Source of the DNA: Botryosphaeria dothidea
Lineage: Eukaryota > Ascomycota > Dothideomycetes > Botryosphaeriales > Botryosphaeriaceae
DNA: 64,000 nucleotides
Assembly (NCBI GenBank): GCA_011503125.2
Contig: WWBZ02000016.1
Location: 2,232,001 to 2,296,000, forward strand
Direction of reading: 5' to 3'
A model generated the notes under the pieces. It saw nothing but the letters and a program-made list of their open reading frames with translations, was not told where the DNA came from and ran no database searches. This document shows, piece by piece, positions 1-11,531 of this stretch. Made by a program: the position numbers and the translations under genes. Every line of letters starts with the position of its first letter. The first letter of the stretch is position 1.

Positions 1-1073
1 TCCGGGAATAGGCCGGCCCCAAGTCGACGACTACGCCGCAGCCAGCGCATCCTTTCTAGGCGGTAACAGGCAATCCTATTGCGCATGCCGCTGGGATCGC
101 TGTGATTGTGATGACGATGACGATTTGTCGTCTGGCCATTGATAACACAGCGTTCGTATGTACGGGACATGCCCGGATCATCATGCACGGTTGCGGCGCC
201 CGCGGGTCATGTGGTGCTCAATAGGGTGATGGGGTGGAGCCCTAAACGAGAAGGATTTTAGAGGACAGGCCCAGCTAGCTCTCTCGTGCTCTCTGCAATA
301 ATTCAGTCGACTTGCTAATGCATAACTGTCGTGCGATCCGGCCCTCCCCAAATAGGGCACAGCTGCGAATGCGAGCCACTGTCCGCCCGCCCGCCCGCCG
401 CCGCCGCCGCCGCCGCATGCATTGAAACAACACTTCGGCAATATTGGCGGGAGATGAAGCCTTCGACAATCGAGGATTGCGCATTCCTGCCCGCGGCGAG
501 GACGCCTTACCTTTTCGATCCGACCTTGCGTGGGCACTATGACGGCTACAGCCCGAGGGCAGTGTGCAGAGAAGGGCAGCCAAGCAGCACAGTCGTCACA
601 AGAGGATCTGGCAGCCTGGGCGCCCGGAAGACGCTCCCCTGGAGAACTTCTCCCGCGCCCAGATGGAGCTATTTTGGGGCATGGGTCTCTGGGCAGACAG
701 GGTACGCTGCAGGGGTCAAAGTCCTTGCCGCATTTGCCGACTTGCCGCGGGCAAAATAGCACGCTCTGCGGCCAGCACTTATTACAACATATATCCGTGT
801 GACCAGCGTCTGAGTTTATTTGATCATCAAAATCTTCATCCATTCATGTTATCTCTGTATCGAGCACGGGCAGGGACACGCCAGCTTCGCGCTGATCGCA
901 AACTTGTGATCGTCCAGAATTCCATCATCAGAATCGTAAAAGCCGCTATTGGGTTACATGGAATGCCCAACCTAAAAGAAGAAGGAATGGTCCGGGCTGT
1001 GAGACTAGACTTTCATTGCATGCCGCCCGGATGCCGATAGGCTGACTGTTCCGTGAGATAATACGACCTTCCT
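1..1073. other. gene-free stretch at left edge
   Basis: No convincing coding region is seen on either strand; the open frames here are Arg/Ser/Pro-rich and overlap one another. A GC-rich simple repeat of CCCG and then CCG units lies at about 384-416. The right end is the 3' flank of the gene ending at 1074. Confidence 0.6.
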
Positions 1074-1748
1074 TCAGCCAGCCAACGCGGCCTTGCTCTT
1101 GGTCCAGTAGTCGATCCGGTCTTGGTCCATGGTGCCGCCGATGCACGAGGTGACATACGTCTCGAAGCCATCCTGAAAGCCCGACTGGAGGCCGCTGCGC
1201 ACGCTCTGATCGCACTTGCTGGTGAGGAACCATGCTGCAGAGGCAAAGCTGTACTCGTCGCCGCTGACAAGCTGGAGAACAGCGTCGGCGCCGTTGGTCG
1301 TCGCCTTGGCCTTGTCGACCTCGTCGGCCGAGAAGAGGGTGCGGGCGTACTCTTCGTTGTAGCTGGCCGATTGCATGTTGCGCGTGCCCTTGCCCGGCAC
1401 GTGCTGGTCCTGACCGTTCATGAAGTGGCCCCAGTTGTACTTGAACTCACCGCTCTCGTACAGCATGAGCGAGATCAGGGCCGCCTTCTCGTTGACGTTG
1501 GTGATCTGGTAGCGGTTGAAAGAGCAGAGGATCGGCTGGGCGGCTTCGGACGCAGTGCGGCACTCGTTGGTGTACTTGGTGGCGCTGGCGCAGCTCGAAG
1601 TGCCGGATGCGATGGTGACGAGCTGCTGGGCAAGAGTGTCGGCAGCGGCGCTATTGTCGCGGACGGCCAGGGCGTTGCTACCGGCGAACGGCGCAGGCAG
1701 GGCAAAGGCGACCGCCAGGAAAGCGAAGAGAAGCAGAAGCGCGTGCAT
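1074..1748 (-). CDS. secreted protein, possible lysozyme-like fold
   Basis: Single-exon gene of 224 residues. The start is the ATG at 1748: the frame is open further upstream, but a clear signal peptide begins here (MHALLLLFAFLAVAFA, then a small-residue cleavage area near residue 17-20) and the context has A at -3. The mature part has about five Cys. It contains a central stretch with NEKAALISLMLYESGEF, followed by GKGTRNMQ and SFASAAWFL, ending with a Cys-Ile-Gly-Gly and a YW pair. The Glu after LMLYESGE and the helix-rich spacing recall lysozyme/GH19-like folds, but this is inference; the family was not firmly recognised. Probably extracellular. Followed at more than 1 kb by a transporter on the same strand, with no sign of co-regulation. 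Confidence 0.75.
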   Translation of the reverse strand: MHALLLLFAFLAVAFALPAPFAGSNALAVRDNSAAADTLAQQLVTIASGTSSCASATKYTNECRTASEAAQPILCSFNRYQITNVNEKAALISLMLYESGEFKYNWGHFMNGQDQHVPGKGTRNMQSASYNEEYARTLFSADEVDKAKATTNGADAVLQLVSGDEYSFASAAWFLTSKCDQSVRSGLQSGFQDGFETYVTSCIGGTMDQDRIDYWTKSKAALAG

Positions 1749-2843
1749 GTTTGCTGACTTCGAAGGAGTGAGAGAAAGGTGCAGAAGAAGAGAATTGAAG
1801 CAGAGAATCGAGGAAGATCTTGTCGGTGCCTGACCGGGGTATCTCAAAAATTGGAAGTCGAAGAAGGGAAGTAAGGGTGGTGAAGGGAAGGCAGGAATTG
1901 GGCGGCCTTATGTGGAGGTTCAAAAGAAGGCAGTCACGACCGGCACCGGCACCTGCGGTGGTGAGCACTAACGTCCAGCGTGAAAGATGAAGTGAGCGCG
2001 GCTCGGGAGCGACTGGCAGAGGTTGGTGCGCTTCACCTCAGCTTTCGGGTGACTGCAGAACACGAGCTTAAAGACACAGCGGTGGGCGGCAGCCAACGCT
2101 GACAGGCGTGCCTGTTCCTGCCCCTTCATGAGCTGGCGGCGCCCAATCACGGTGGGCGTCAGCGCAGCGCGCGTGGCGGCTGCGACAGGAGGTGGTGTTG
2201 AAGCGGCAGGCACGCCCGAAACAGGCAGGCACGACACGTGACAGGCGAACGGCGGCCAAACGAGTGGTCGTGAGGGCCTGCAGTGTTTTGCGCGCGGGCC
2301 GGTCGGTGTTTCAGAGGTTGTTTCGCGCTCGGCGATCGTCAATTTAGGTTGGGCCAGCGAGAGTGAGTCAAACGGCACACAAGCTTTTTTGCGCCAGCAT
2401 CGACTGCGACTCATAATTGCGCCGACGATCCGGATGGGCTGCAGGCATGCTTACTCTCTATTCACCCCTCCATTATTCAAGCTCCATCCTAAAACGACTC
2501 ATCTATAGCGTCTCTACATGCTTTTAGGCTCGACCGGCGCCCTAGCGGCTGTATTTGCCGCCTCTGGCAGTCCACGGTAACATTTGCCCGCGCTGCCGTT
2601 TGCGTGCAAGTCGACAACGCCATCTCCACGACTCGGCCCATCTGCCCAACGGAACATTCCAAATCCTAACACTGACACCCCGGCATTCTTTGCCGTTCAT
2701 GCGAAGCCGACATCGTATCCGTGTACGAGAGGGTCGGAATCTGCGCAGAGACATCTGCCCGTCCACATTTTTCAGGCCCCCGCGCCCGTCCACCCTGCTC
2801 ACGTGGTAAATCTGAATCTGCGCCTCCGCCCCCTGCCGGCTTT
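1749..2843. other. intergenic, promoter side of the secreted protein and 3' side of the transporter
   Basis: Only short overlapping open frames with atypical composition are seen. The part next to 1748 should hold the promoter of the secreted-protein gene; no clear TATA box or repeat was recognised. Confidence 0.5.
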
Positions 2844-4572
2844 TTATAGCCTGCCCGAAAGATGCGGATTTATCTTGAGCCGAACAAAGGCGGTCAGCCC
2901 TGCGGCTGCCAGTGCCATGGAGCCTGCGAAGAAGATGGCAGGCCGGTACGCTTCGAAGCCCGCATCTTCACCGCCGTACGCGTTGAGCATGAAACCCGCA
3001 ATAGGCGCTCCCTATCTCGCGATCAGCATCCGTGCCCCCAGATAGGCCTGTCGACGTCATTGTTGCGGGCACCTACCAGCAGGTATCCGCCTGTCCAGCC
3101 AGTGACAATCATGGCCATTGCGACCGCAACACGGGCCGATCCAAATACATTGCCCACGACCGTCGGCATCGTCGAGAAGAAGCCGCCGTTTGCTGCCCCG
3201 TTGATCACCACAAACACCGCAAGCGGCGCCACTGCCGTTGATTCAGGCCAGAGGGCCAGCATGCTTAAGGCCGTGGACATGAACGAGATGAAGAGGGTAT
3301 TTAGTGGACCCACGACGTCACTCATGAGCCCGCACGCAATGCGCCCGAACGCGCTCGCAAAGTTGAAGCCTGCCACCAGCCCGGCTCCCGTGCCCGCTGA
3401 CATGCCCAGCGAACTGCTGTACAGCGGCAAGAAGAACGGCGGCACGAACAGGGGGAACGTGCCTATGGCGCCGGCAAGGAAGATGGTAATGAAACGATAA
3501 TCTTTGGCCAGCTGCCTGTCATTGCTGTCAGCTCGACTGCCCGTCTGGCAAAGGGGTCGATGATCATACCAATCAATGAGCTTTTTTGATTGGATAGACG
3601 TGCGCTCCTTGAGCAACCAGGCCGCTGGTAAGCATGTCCCCAGGGTCAACAGGCCAATGACTCGGAACGTCCACGCCGTTCCAACCTCCTCAATCAACCG
3701 CTCCATTGCCAAAGACGTGACTGCACCTCCAAGACCTCCCCCGGCATAGATGATACCATTAGAGACGCCGCGCTTCCTGCTGAAGTACTGTGCCGTTATA
3801 GTGCTGACGGTCATATAGCAGTGGCTATGAGAATAAGCGTTAGCATGCTCCTGTCTCTCCGCAGATTAGAGGCACGGTGCACAAGGCGACGGTGCCCCAT
3901 TAATGACAGCAGCCTTTCCAATCCAGCCAAGTTCATGCGACGGCGCGCACATGGACGCAAATCCTTCCACCCCGGATATACAAGCGGACGACTATGTCCG
4001 AAGTAGCAACGTGCATAAAGCAAGTAGGTCTATAGCGGAAACATTATAAGCAGTTCTTACCTGATGCCCACACCCGTAATCAAGCCGGCAGTCATGAAGA
4101 GGCCTGCCACGCTATGCGTGCAGAAGCCGGCAAACACGTAGCCCAGGCCCAGCAGGCCTGTGCCCAGAAGGGCAGTGGAACGCGAGCCCAGTTTCCGCAG
4201 CACCTGCGCCGCAAAGGCGGCGAAGAAGGCGTTGCACGCGACGGTCAAGGAGCCGACGAAGGCGAGGGTCGAGGCGGAGGAAACGCCCTCGTCGACGAGC
4301 GCGCTTTGGAGGACGCCCCAGCAGTACGAGGTGCCGATGAACCACCATGCCAGGACTGCACCAGCACCCACGACGACCCAGCCGTAGCCGCCCTCGGGCA
4401 CGCTGGCATCGGCCAGGCGTGAAGCTTCGACGACATTATCGGGGTCGTTGGGAGCGGTGGCCTGGGCCCAGCCGGGGGCGTCGCTGGAGCGATTGGAGCT
4501 GTTGTGCTGGAGCGGCGGCGGGCGCGACTGCAGCTCAACGGCCGTGGAGGTAATAGTCGCTGTAGCTGACAT
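2844..4572 (-). CDS. MFS transporter, monocarboxylate (MCT) type
   Basis: Three exons, 4572-4061, 3824-3077 and 3011-2844, give 475 residues. Junctions keep frame: the first joins a split Ser codon, and the second (GTAGGT donor, 65-nt intron) restores the GYLLGAPIAGF helix and a normal end, SGRL-stop. About 60 hydrophilic residues precede the MCT signature EGGYGWVVV, then the membrane helices follow; SRKRGVSNGIIYAGGGLGG is the conserved loop and helix 4-5 region. This family (Pfam MFS_1, fungal MCH-like) sits in the plasma or vacuolar membrane. Substrates vary (monocarboxylates, riboflavin, others) and cannot be told here. The first intron is 236 nt, long for this genome, so a small extra exon in it is possible though not needed for the frame. 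Confidence 0.88.
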
Positions 4573-6520
4573 GGCTGGAATTGGCTTGGCGCGTGTTGGC
4601 GGAGAGCGTACGAATACCGTTCGTGGCCTCTTGCATGGACCATTTTGCCTTTTAGGCTTCTGTCGAAAAGCGCGCCCTTGCTAAGACGAAATGCGGGCCC
4701 TTTTCGAGCGACGCGCGAAAAGGCTAAAGGCTGGTGCTGCATCCGGCAGCGCACACACCGCAGGCATCGAAGATAGCCGACGGCTTGCCCGTCGCCATGG
4801 CCATGCTCCCGCGCGCCTACTCGCACCAGACCCTGGCTGACGTAAGGAGGACGTCGTCGATGCTCGGTGCAACCTGGACGCTGCCGGACGGTGGCACACC
4901 CAGGGATGTGTCGCAAAGCTTCGAAAAAGTTTGCAGGTGGCGGGCTTTAAGGTTGCGTGGATTTGCGCTGCTCTTGTGGTAATCCTCGGCGCGGATATAT
5001 CGGATATGGATGGCTTGACTTGCGCGTCTCTTGCGCGCTCATCATCAACACGTATTGTACAAGAATTGCGCGCCCCGCTATAGCTGTGGTATCACCACCG
5101 TCACTCCACGCCCTGGGCTGCGTGCGACCGCGCACTCGGGCCTGAAACAAGGGCGCGCGTGGGTCTACTGATTTTTTTATTGCTGAGGTCTTGTGGCACT
5201 GGCAGGTGGTGCTGGTGCTGTTGCGGGTGCCTCAAATGATAGCGATGCCTAGAGTACAGTACACGCAGCCCCTGACTGGCGGCGACGACCAGTCACAGCG
5301 CGCTTCGCCTGCCGTCCACCCGCTGGCCGTTTGCATCACTTGGTTCGTCGACTTTTTTTCGGCGTCGGCAGCGCTGATTGGGCGGGGCGGCATTAGGAGA
5401 GGCAAGGCCGCGGTGCTTATCATCATGCAGCGCGATCCTTTGGTCGACTAGGCTCGGCCAAGTTACCGTTGCATGTTGGCTGTGGCTGCACCTATTCTAT
5501 GAATAATCGATTTGTCGTACCGGCTGCGGCGGAATGGGCACGCAAACCCTGCCGCTATTAGGCTGTAAGCGCGAGTAGAAGCACGCAAGCACTCGCTGGA
5601 AGGAGCACGATGCGCCAGGCCGATCCTGCTCGCGGCAGATCCAAGCGATATTTGTAGACTCGCGCACAACCACCTGCCCCGAGCGCCCCACGCAGCGCCT
5701 CCAATTGCTGCGTCCGCATTGTCGGCCGCCGCTCACCGGTGCTCGCGATCTGCGCGCGACAGCGACGACCTGCGACGGCGACGGAGACGGCGAGCAAATC
5801 GTCATGGCGACTGGCGCCGGCAGGGGAGGCACTCGCACAACGGCGCTTTTTTGCTCTCTGGTTCTGGCGCTGGCACGGGCCTGCTGCGCCGTACTCGCTC
5901 GTTCGCGTGCGACGAAGAGACGAGAAGCTGCTCGCCGCTCGCCGCTGCTCGTAAGCGATCTCGTATCAGTGTGGTGGCGGCGAGAGTGCGCGCGCTCAGC
6001 TTGGTCCGGCTGCCCTCGTGCCCATCAGGGGACGTGTGTTGCGCGCAGTTGGCTTGGGTTGCGGGCAGTCAAGCTTCTCGCGTACTTCCAGAATAATCCG
6101 CTGCCCGGCCAATTTCGTGCGCAGCGCCACACAACGGCGGCTTCCCAGCGCTCCCCCCTGCACGGACGGCCCTAAAGGTTAATCGCCCTTCCTGCCCTCG
6201 GGGCGGTCAATTACGCGCTAATCTACTTTATACCTTTGAGCTATATTGGCCGCAATGTTTTACTTTATTAAAGAAGCCATGCGGGCCCACACTAGGTGCG
6301 CGCTTGCATATACATAGGCACGTCCTTCCTTCCTCGCCTGCCACTGCCTCTGCCCTGACTGCCACTGCTTCTGCTTGCCCAGGCTCCCGAGACAAGAGTG
6401 CTCGTTTGGTGCGTGGCGCCCGTCCCTGCCCGCTTCTTTGTGTGGCATGCGGCCCTTTATTTGCAAGCACTGCTGACATGTGTCATCGCATAGGCTCCGG
6501 GAATTTTCCAATTGCCAAGA
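4573..6520. other. divergent intergenic region between transporter and nuclear-type protein gene
   Basis: No credible gene. It must contain both promoters. The part at about 6330-6440 is pyrimidine-rich with imperfect CTGCCACTGC-type repeats just before the start of the next gene, as is common for fungal leader regions. Open frames at 5.5-6.2 kb are Arg/Ala/Ser-rich overlaps in several phases and were not accepted. Confidence 0.5.
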
Positions 6521-8764
6521 ATGGAACTGCGATGCGAACAAGCTAATAAGAAACCGCCGCCCATTCTCGACACCAAGCCTGACCACCGCCCTTCGGACGA
6601 GTCATCCGCCATCATGATGGACGTCGACCACCGCCCGCCGGAGGCCGATCAGCGCCTCACCCACTCCCATGCCTCCCCTGCATCCCAGCCGGCACATGCT
6701 CCCGCCTCTGCCTCAACTGCCAACTCCTCTGCTCATCACTCTCCCATTCCCGCGCCGCACCAGAAGCCCACCCTGCCGCCAATCAATGGCCGGCCCTCGC
6801 CACCCGCCTCCTCCAGGTCGCGCGAGTACAGCTTGCCCGCGCAAACGCCCACCACCAACGGCCACAGGCCCAATGGCACTGCTGTCGCCTACCCCAGCCC
6901 CAGTCCGCACGAGGTGTCCATGGACGCCCTCTCAAGGTTGCAGACGCAGGTCCAGTATAATACCGCTGGACTCCAGACCCAGCGCAGGGACTTCGAAAAT
7001 CTCACCAACACCGTAAATCACCTCTCCGATAAGGTGAACCACATAGAAACCGTGGTCGCCGCTCTGAGAAGAGAGGTCCAGGCTCGTCCAATTGCACCGG
7101 CACCACCCGTGCAGCCCAGCCCAGGAGGCACTCTCGACGATGCAGCCCTCGAAGTATTCGCCAACAACCTTACCAGCGTGGCATCCAAGGTCAGTGAGGT
7201 GGATTCGCTCAAGATGCAACTTGAGATTGTCAAGCGGCGCGTCAAGATCATGGAGGAGGCCGCTGCGGCGGCATCCGCACCCCCTAGCAACGCAGCACCG
7301 CCGCAGTCGGCCGGTCCGTTTGCCTCTCCACGAGAGCCGAGTCAAATACATCCATCGCATCCTATACAACACGCTCATCACCCCTCCCATGCGCCTCCTC
7401 CACCGCCGCCTCACCACCAAGCACCCCCGTTCCACGCTTCTCCACCCCTGCCCCGTTTAGGTACTCCAGCCCACGCCGAGCTGCGCCCTGATCCTCGGTC
7501 AGCACCTGCAGTTCAACCTTATCACACTGCTTCTCAGGAGATGCACGGTGTGTCGACTCCCGCAAGCCAGCAGGGCCAAAACAGTGGCTGGGTCTCGGTC
7601 AATCCTAGTGGCAAGAGACAGCATCCTAACGGAGTAGACAGCCCCATGGACGGTCGGTCGGAGACGATGGGATCACCAAAGCGTCCGAAGCTCGCACCTC
7701 TCGAGCCCAGAGTCGGACCAGAGTCAACACCAGTGTCAACGCCCATGAGGTACGACCCGGTGGAGAGAGATGTCAGGGATCACCACGCAGAGGCTGCTCT
7801 GCGCGAACAACAGCAACAGCAACAGTATGCGGCTGCAACACCCACTCAATTTGTCGCCTACAACTCCAACGAACAAACACACTCCGAAGAGAACTGGCAT
7901 TCAGAGTCACAGCGCGCGCCCTCCTCGGCAGGCAAGGAGTCGAGACGCGGGAGAGGGGGTGGCCGTGGTCGTGGTCGTCGGAGCCTGCCTGCAGACTCTC
8001 GGGAACTTGGCACGCCTGAGTGGGAGAAACCCGGTTTCCAGGCTGGTCCGGAAGGTTATTATCACATGGAAGTTTTACCAAATGGCAACAAGGTCCCGCG
8101 TGGGAACAGCATTGTGCGCCGCGGCTCGAGTGGCAACGGCCCCATCGCTATGAGACCGATCGAAATGACGCGCCCGAGCACTGGTGCTGATCCCTATGCT
8201 CACACCAAGAAAACTAGGACGAAGCCTGTTCGCAATGCTGATGGCATCCTTATTCGCAAGGATGGAAGGCCTGATATGCGTTCGCAAAGCAGTGCCGCAA
8301 ACCTCCGCAAGGTCCATGCTCGCAAAGAGCAAGAGCGCATCCTGGAACAGCGTGCTAATACCCCAACCTCTGGTCTGGCCGGGACGCCTATGAATAGTGG
8401 AAGCCAGAACGGCAGCCAGACGACCGGCAGCACACCGGAAAAGGAAACGGCACCCGGCGATGCTCAAGATCGGCACGAGGCAATCATGAAACAAATGTTC
8501 CCCAATGGTGTCAATGACCAGGTCAACCGCCGCAACTTTCATGACCAATTCTTCCCTGGTGGCTCTTCCCCCACTGTGACTAAGGTCAAGCCTGAAATAA
8601 ACTCGCCCTCTGAGCGCTCCGTGTCCGAGGTTGAGGAATCTCCGGAGAAAGGACTCCAGACCAATGGCCACACGAGGTCACCAACATCCGAGGTCCACGA
8701 GGGTGACAAGATGGATGTTTCGCAAGACCATATCGCGCCGCAGCCTGTCTCTCAGGCAGCATAA
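6521..8764 (+). CDS. long disordered nuclear-type protein, conserved fungal C-terminal core
   Basis: Single open frame of 747 residues from the ATG at 6521. An ATG pair at 6614/6617 (MMDVDHRPPE) is an alternative start that would drop 31 residues. Most of the chain is Pro/Ser/His/Gln-rich and disordered. A predicted coiled coil lies at about residues 134-187 (heptad-like RLQTQVQ ... LSDKVNHIETVVAALRREV), a second short helix at about 220-250, a Gln run near 430 and an RGRGGGRGRGRR basic/RGG-like patch near 475-490. The best-ordered block is at about 562-606 (KPVRNADGILIRKDGRPDMR and following), with a second near 655-680 ending NFHDQFFP. These two look like the conserved core of an uncharacterised fungal nuclear protein; no named domain was recognised. 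The RGG/AT-hook-like patch suggests nucleic-acid contact (inference). Confidence 0.85.
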   Translation: MELRCEQANKKPPPILDTKPDHRPSDESSAIMMDVDHRPPEADQRLTHSHASPASQPAHAPASASTANSSAHHSPIPAPHQKPTLPPINGRPSPPASSRSREYSLPAQTPTTNGHRPNGTAVAYPSPSPHEVSMDALSRLQTQVQYNTAGLQTQRRDFENLTNTVNHLSDKVNHIETVVAALRREVQARPIAPAPPVQPSPGGTLDDAALEVFANNLTSVASKVSEVDSLKMQLEIVKRRVKIMEEAAAAASAPPSNAAPPQSAGPFASPREPSQIHPSHPIQHAHHPSHAPPPPPPHHQAPPFHASPPLPRLGTPAHAELRPDPRSAPAVQPYHTASQEMHGVSTPASQQGQNSGWVSVNPSGKRQHPNGVDSPMDGRSETMGSPKRPKLAPLEPRVGPESTPVSTPMRYDPVERDVRDHHAEAALREQQQQQQYAAATPTQFVAYNSNEQTHSEENWHSESQRAPSSAGKESRRGRGGGRGRGRRSLPADSRELGTPEWEKPGFQAGPEGYYHMEVLPNGNKVPRGNSIVRRGSSGNGPIAMRPIEMTRPSTGADPYAHTKKTRTKPVRNADGILIRKDGRPDMRSQSSAANLRKVHARKEQERILEQRANTPTSGLAGTPMNSGSQNGSQTTGSTPEKETAPGDAQDRHEAIMKQMFPNGVNDQVNRRNFHDQFFPGGSSPTVTKVKPEINSPSERSVSEVEESPEKGLQTNGHTRSPTSEVHEGDKMDVSQDHIAPQPVSQAA

Positions 8765-9311
8765 TTATGAGATGGACGAGGAGATCGGAAATAGGCGATG
8801 ACGGATTTTCTTTTCTAATTGTCTGCATATTGGCTTGGTTTACTGGGATCGTGGCGATAGGATGAACGGATCGGTTGGTAAGGGCTTGATTTGGGACGGG
8901 GAGCAATACCGCATGGTGTGCGGGCTGCAAGTTCTTTCGTTTGATGTGAGATTTCATTTGTCTTCACTGGACGTAAAAATTGGTATACCCGCGAGTATTG
9001 TTTATTATGGGGATTTGGGCGATCATTCAACATTTAGCGAGTCAGGTTGCAGACCACTGTCTTCTGCGAAGAAGTGGGACCATTGAATGTATTTAATACC
9101 CCTGTAACTGAAGAATGATGTTTTGGCTATAGCGACTCGTTGATGGATGTAGTTGCCTTAGGCTGGCGCCATGGCAGGGTCCTAGAAGCGTGGTGACGTC
9201 GACTGCGGCCGCTCGAGTCATGGCTCGAGTTTCTAAGTCCAGCGATTTCGCAACGCCCTGCGACAACCAACCTTCAACCCCACGACACCAGGACCTGAGT
9301 TCGACGATAAC
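8765..9311. other. intergenic
   Basis: 3' flank of the nuclear-type protein gene and promoter of the JAC1-like gene. Nothing specific was recognised. Confidence 0.5.
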
Positions 9312-10085
9312 ATGCGCGCAGTCACACCGCAGGCTCCCATCTGGCTCCGTGCCGTTGTCCATCGCGAGCTTCAAGCTATCACAGTACCATCGCGATCCCC
9401 ATCGCATCTCCGCCTCCGCGCCTCCGCCATACTCCCCACGCATTCATCACCTATCCGCACATTCGTCACGACTTCCACGCGCCAGCAGGACTCGCAGCCA
9501 TCCTCCGCATCGCCAAACCCTGCCGACTCTACATCAGCGCCGGCGCCGCAGCACACGCACTACACATTCTTCCCCAAGACGCTGCCTCAAGGCCCGCCAC
9601 CGGCGGGGCCCTTCGCCATCGACCTGCGCACGCTGCGCAACGAGTTCCTTCAACTGCAAGCGGCAGCACACCCGGACCGGCACGGCGCGGGTAACAAGCG
9701 CCGGGCGGAGGCGCTGTCAGCGCGCATCAATGAGGCCTACAAGACGCTACAGAACCCGCTGCTACGGGCGCAGCACCTGCTGCAACTGCGGGGGATCGAC
9801 GTCGCCGAGGACGAGCGGCTGAAGGTTGAGGATCCGGAGCTGTTGATGGAGGTGCTCGAAGCGAGGGAGCGGATCGAGGAGGCGGAGAGCGAGGAGGAGG
9901 TGCTGGCCATGAAGGAGGAGAACGAGAAGAAGATTGAGGAGAGCGTGGGGGTGTTGGATAGGGCGTTCAAGGAGGACGATGTGGAGACGGCCAAGGGGGA
10001 GGCTGTGAGGTTGAGGTATTGGGTGAATATCAAGGACAGCTTGGACGCGTGGGAGCCGGGCAAGCCAGTTGTGCTGCAGCATTAG
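9312..10085 (+). CDS. JAC1: mitochondrial J-protein co-chaperone for Fe-S cluster assembly
   Basis: Single exon, 257 residues. An Arg/Ser-rich N-terminal part (about residues 1-60) without early acidic residues looks like a mitochondrial presequence. A J domain follows with HPD at 120-122 in AAAHPDRHG, preceded by the short Hsc20-type LRNEFLQLQ helix and followed by SARINEAYKTLQNPLLRAQHLL, the Hsc20 signature. The C-terminal part is the acidic three-helix bundle (HSCB_C) that binds the scaffold IscU/Isu. In the known pathway Jac1 brings Isu to the mitochondrial Hsp70 and stimulates its ATPase for cluster transfer. Length and domain order fit fungal Jac1 well. Confidence 0.95.
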   Translation: MRAVTPQAPIWLRAVVHRELQAITVPSRSPSHLRLRASAILPTHSSPIRTFVTTSTRQQDSQPSSASPNPADSTSAPAPQHTHYTFFPKTLPQGPPPAGPFAIDLRTLRNEFLQLQAAAHPDRHGAGNKRRAEALSARINEAYKTLQNPLLRAQHLLQLRGIDVAEDERLKVEDPELLMEVLEARERIEEAESEEEVLAMKEENEKKIEESVGVLDRAFKEDDVETAKGEAVRLRYWVNIKDSLDAWEPGKPVVLQH

Positions 10086-11531
10086 ATGGTGATGTAAAAC
10101 GCAGTCTGACGGGATATATGGAACTTGTGGTATGCCATTGATGGGATGTATAGCATATGGCTTCTAGGGCTTTTGTATAGATCTGGAGTTTTTGGTAAGT
10201 TTCTCGGATACCTATTCTATCCTCTCTTCTCCCAAAGTGGGTGCATCACAGCTTCTAATGGCCCTTTGCCAAGCTTGTGTACTGCGATACACGCGGGTCT
10301 TGCTCCAAGGACTCCAATTGATAGTGTCGAATAAACTCTGTACAATAGTCCGTGTTCGCCGGGGAGGAATGGTCCCGTATTTCGCAAACCCTCGTCTCAC
10401 TTCCTGCAGAAAGTTTCCGCAGTAAACAGACAGACGATCTTAACTCTGGGGCTTTGTCCGACGTTTGGGTGCGGGCATTGTCTGGCGGTAATTCCAAACA
10501 CAGAGGCCTCTTCCCTGCCCTTCATCTCTTACGTCCCTTTTCGGAAGCGTTCGGAGGTCCCTCGCCTCGAGAGCTGCACATGATGTCGTGCAGCAGATAA
10601 GCTGCGGTGCGATGAGCAAATGCTTAATCGGAACGACGCAGATTAGGGTCGCTCCTTGCATTGCCGCGTCGTATCGACACGAAGCATCTGGCCAAATGAA
10701 CAAAGGATGCTGCATACTCGTCTGGATTTATGCTTCGGGCCTACCATTAACCTTCAGAGGTGATTGGCCGGCTTGGGCGCAGATTATTTCACACCGCTCC
10801 ACGGCCGTGTCGCACACATTCTTGCAGAGCAGCTTAACGGATGGTCGGGGTGACACGACATGCTCCATTACCTGCTGCGCATGAATCACGCCTGGGGATC
10901 TCGTGATGGGCGGGTGGACAGCTCTCACCCGGCGGACCCCTGAGGCAGGGTCGTATTCGGGGCGATATAGAGTACCATCTATAGTTATGCTTTTGCGCAT
11001 CGACCGGGGTGCGACGAAAACGAAGAAAAAGCTCCTGCCGAATCCATAGTCGCCAACGGGCCAAGCACAGGCACAGGCACAGGCACACAAAAAGCAAGCT
11101 AGCACCAGCAGCCGGGGCCTGAAACGGCCGGGCAGAGGAAGTAGGTCAACCAGACGAGTACGTAAATCGGTATGTACGTATGGTTGCATGTGCGACAGGC
11201 TGTTAATATCTCTGCTGCTACATCAGTCCGTCTCTCGGAATAATTCTCCCAGGCTGATCTGTTTCATCTGCCTTTGCGTGATCACGCCTGAGACACGCTG
11301 GCTCCCTTTTCTGGATGCCTCCGTCGGTAAAGCTAGCCAGCGGCCTCTTGCCCTCTGTCCGTTTCGAGAAAAGTGATTTGTTGACGTCATCGACTCATCC
11401 GGGTGCGAGACCGAGCCCTCTGCGCCTGAGTCTCTTGCAACCATGACAGCTGTCAGTAACCTGAGACCCTTGTGTTGCTTGACAATTTCCCTACCCGCCC
11501 AATCTGCACCACACACAGACGCCAATCAGCG
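10086..11531. other. intergenic with a short hexamer repeat
   Basis: No convincing gene. A short tandem repeat of AGGCAC units (about four) lies at about 11064-11090. The remainder includes the promoter of the AlkB-type gene; the frame of that gene is open upstream of its ATG but only from a GTG codon. Confidence 0.5.

Noticed and set aside
5497..6175. open frames of 113-156 codons on both strands
   Set aside because: Overlap in several phases, Arg/Ala/Ser-rich; most likely promoter and leader of the gene at 6521.
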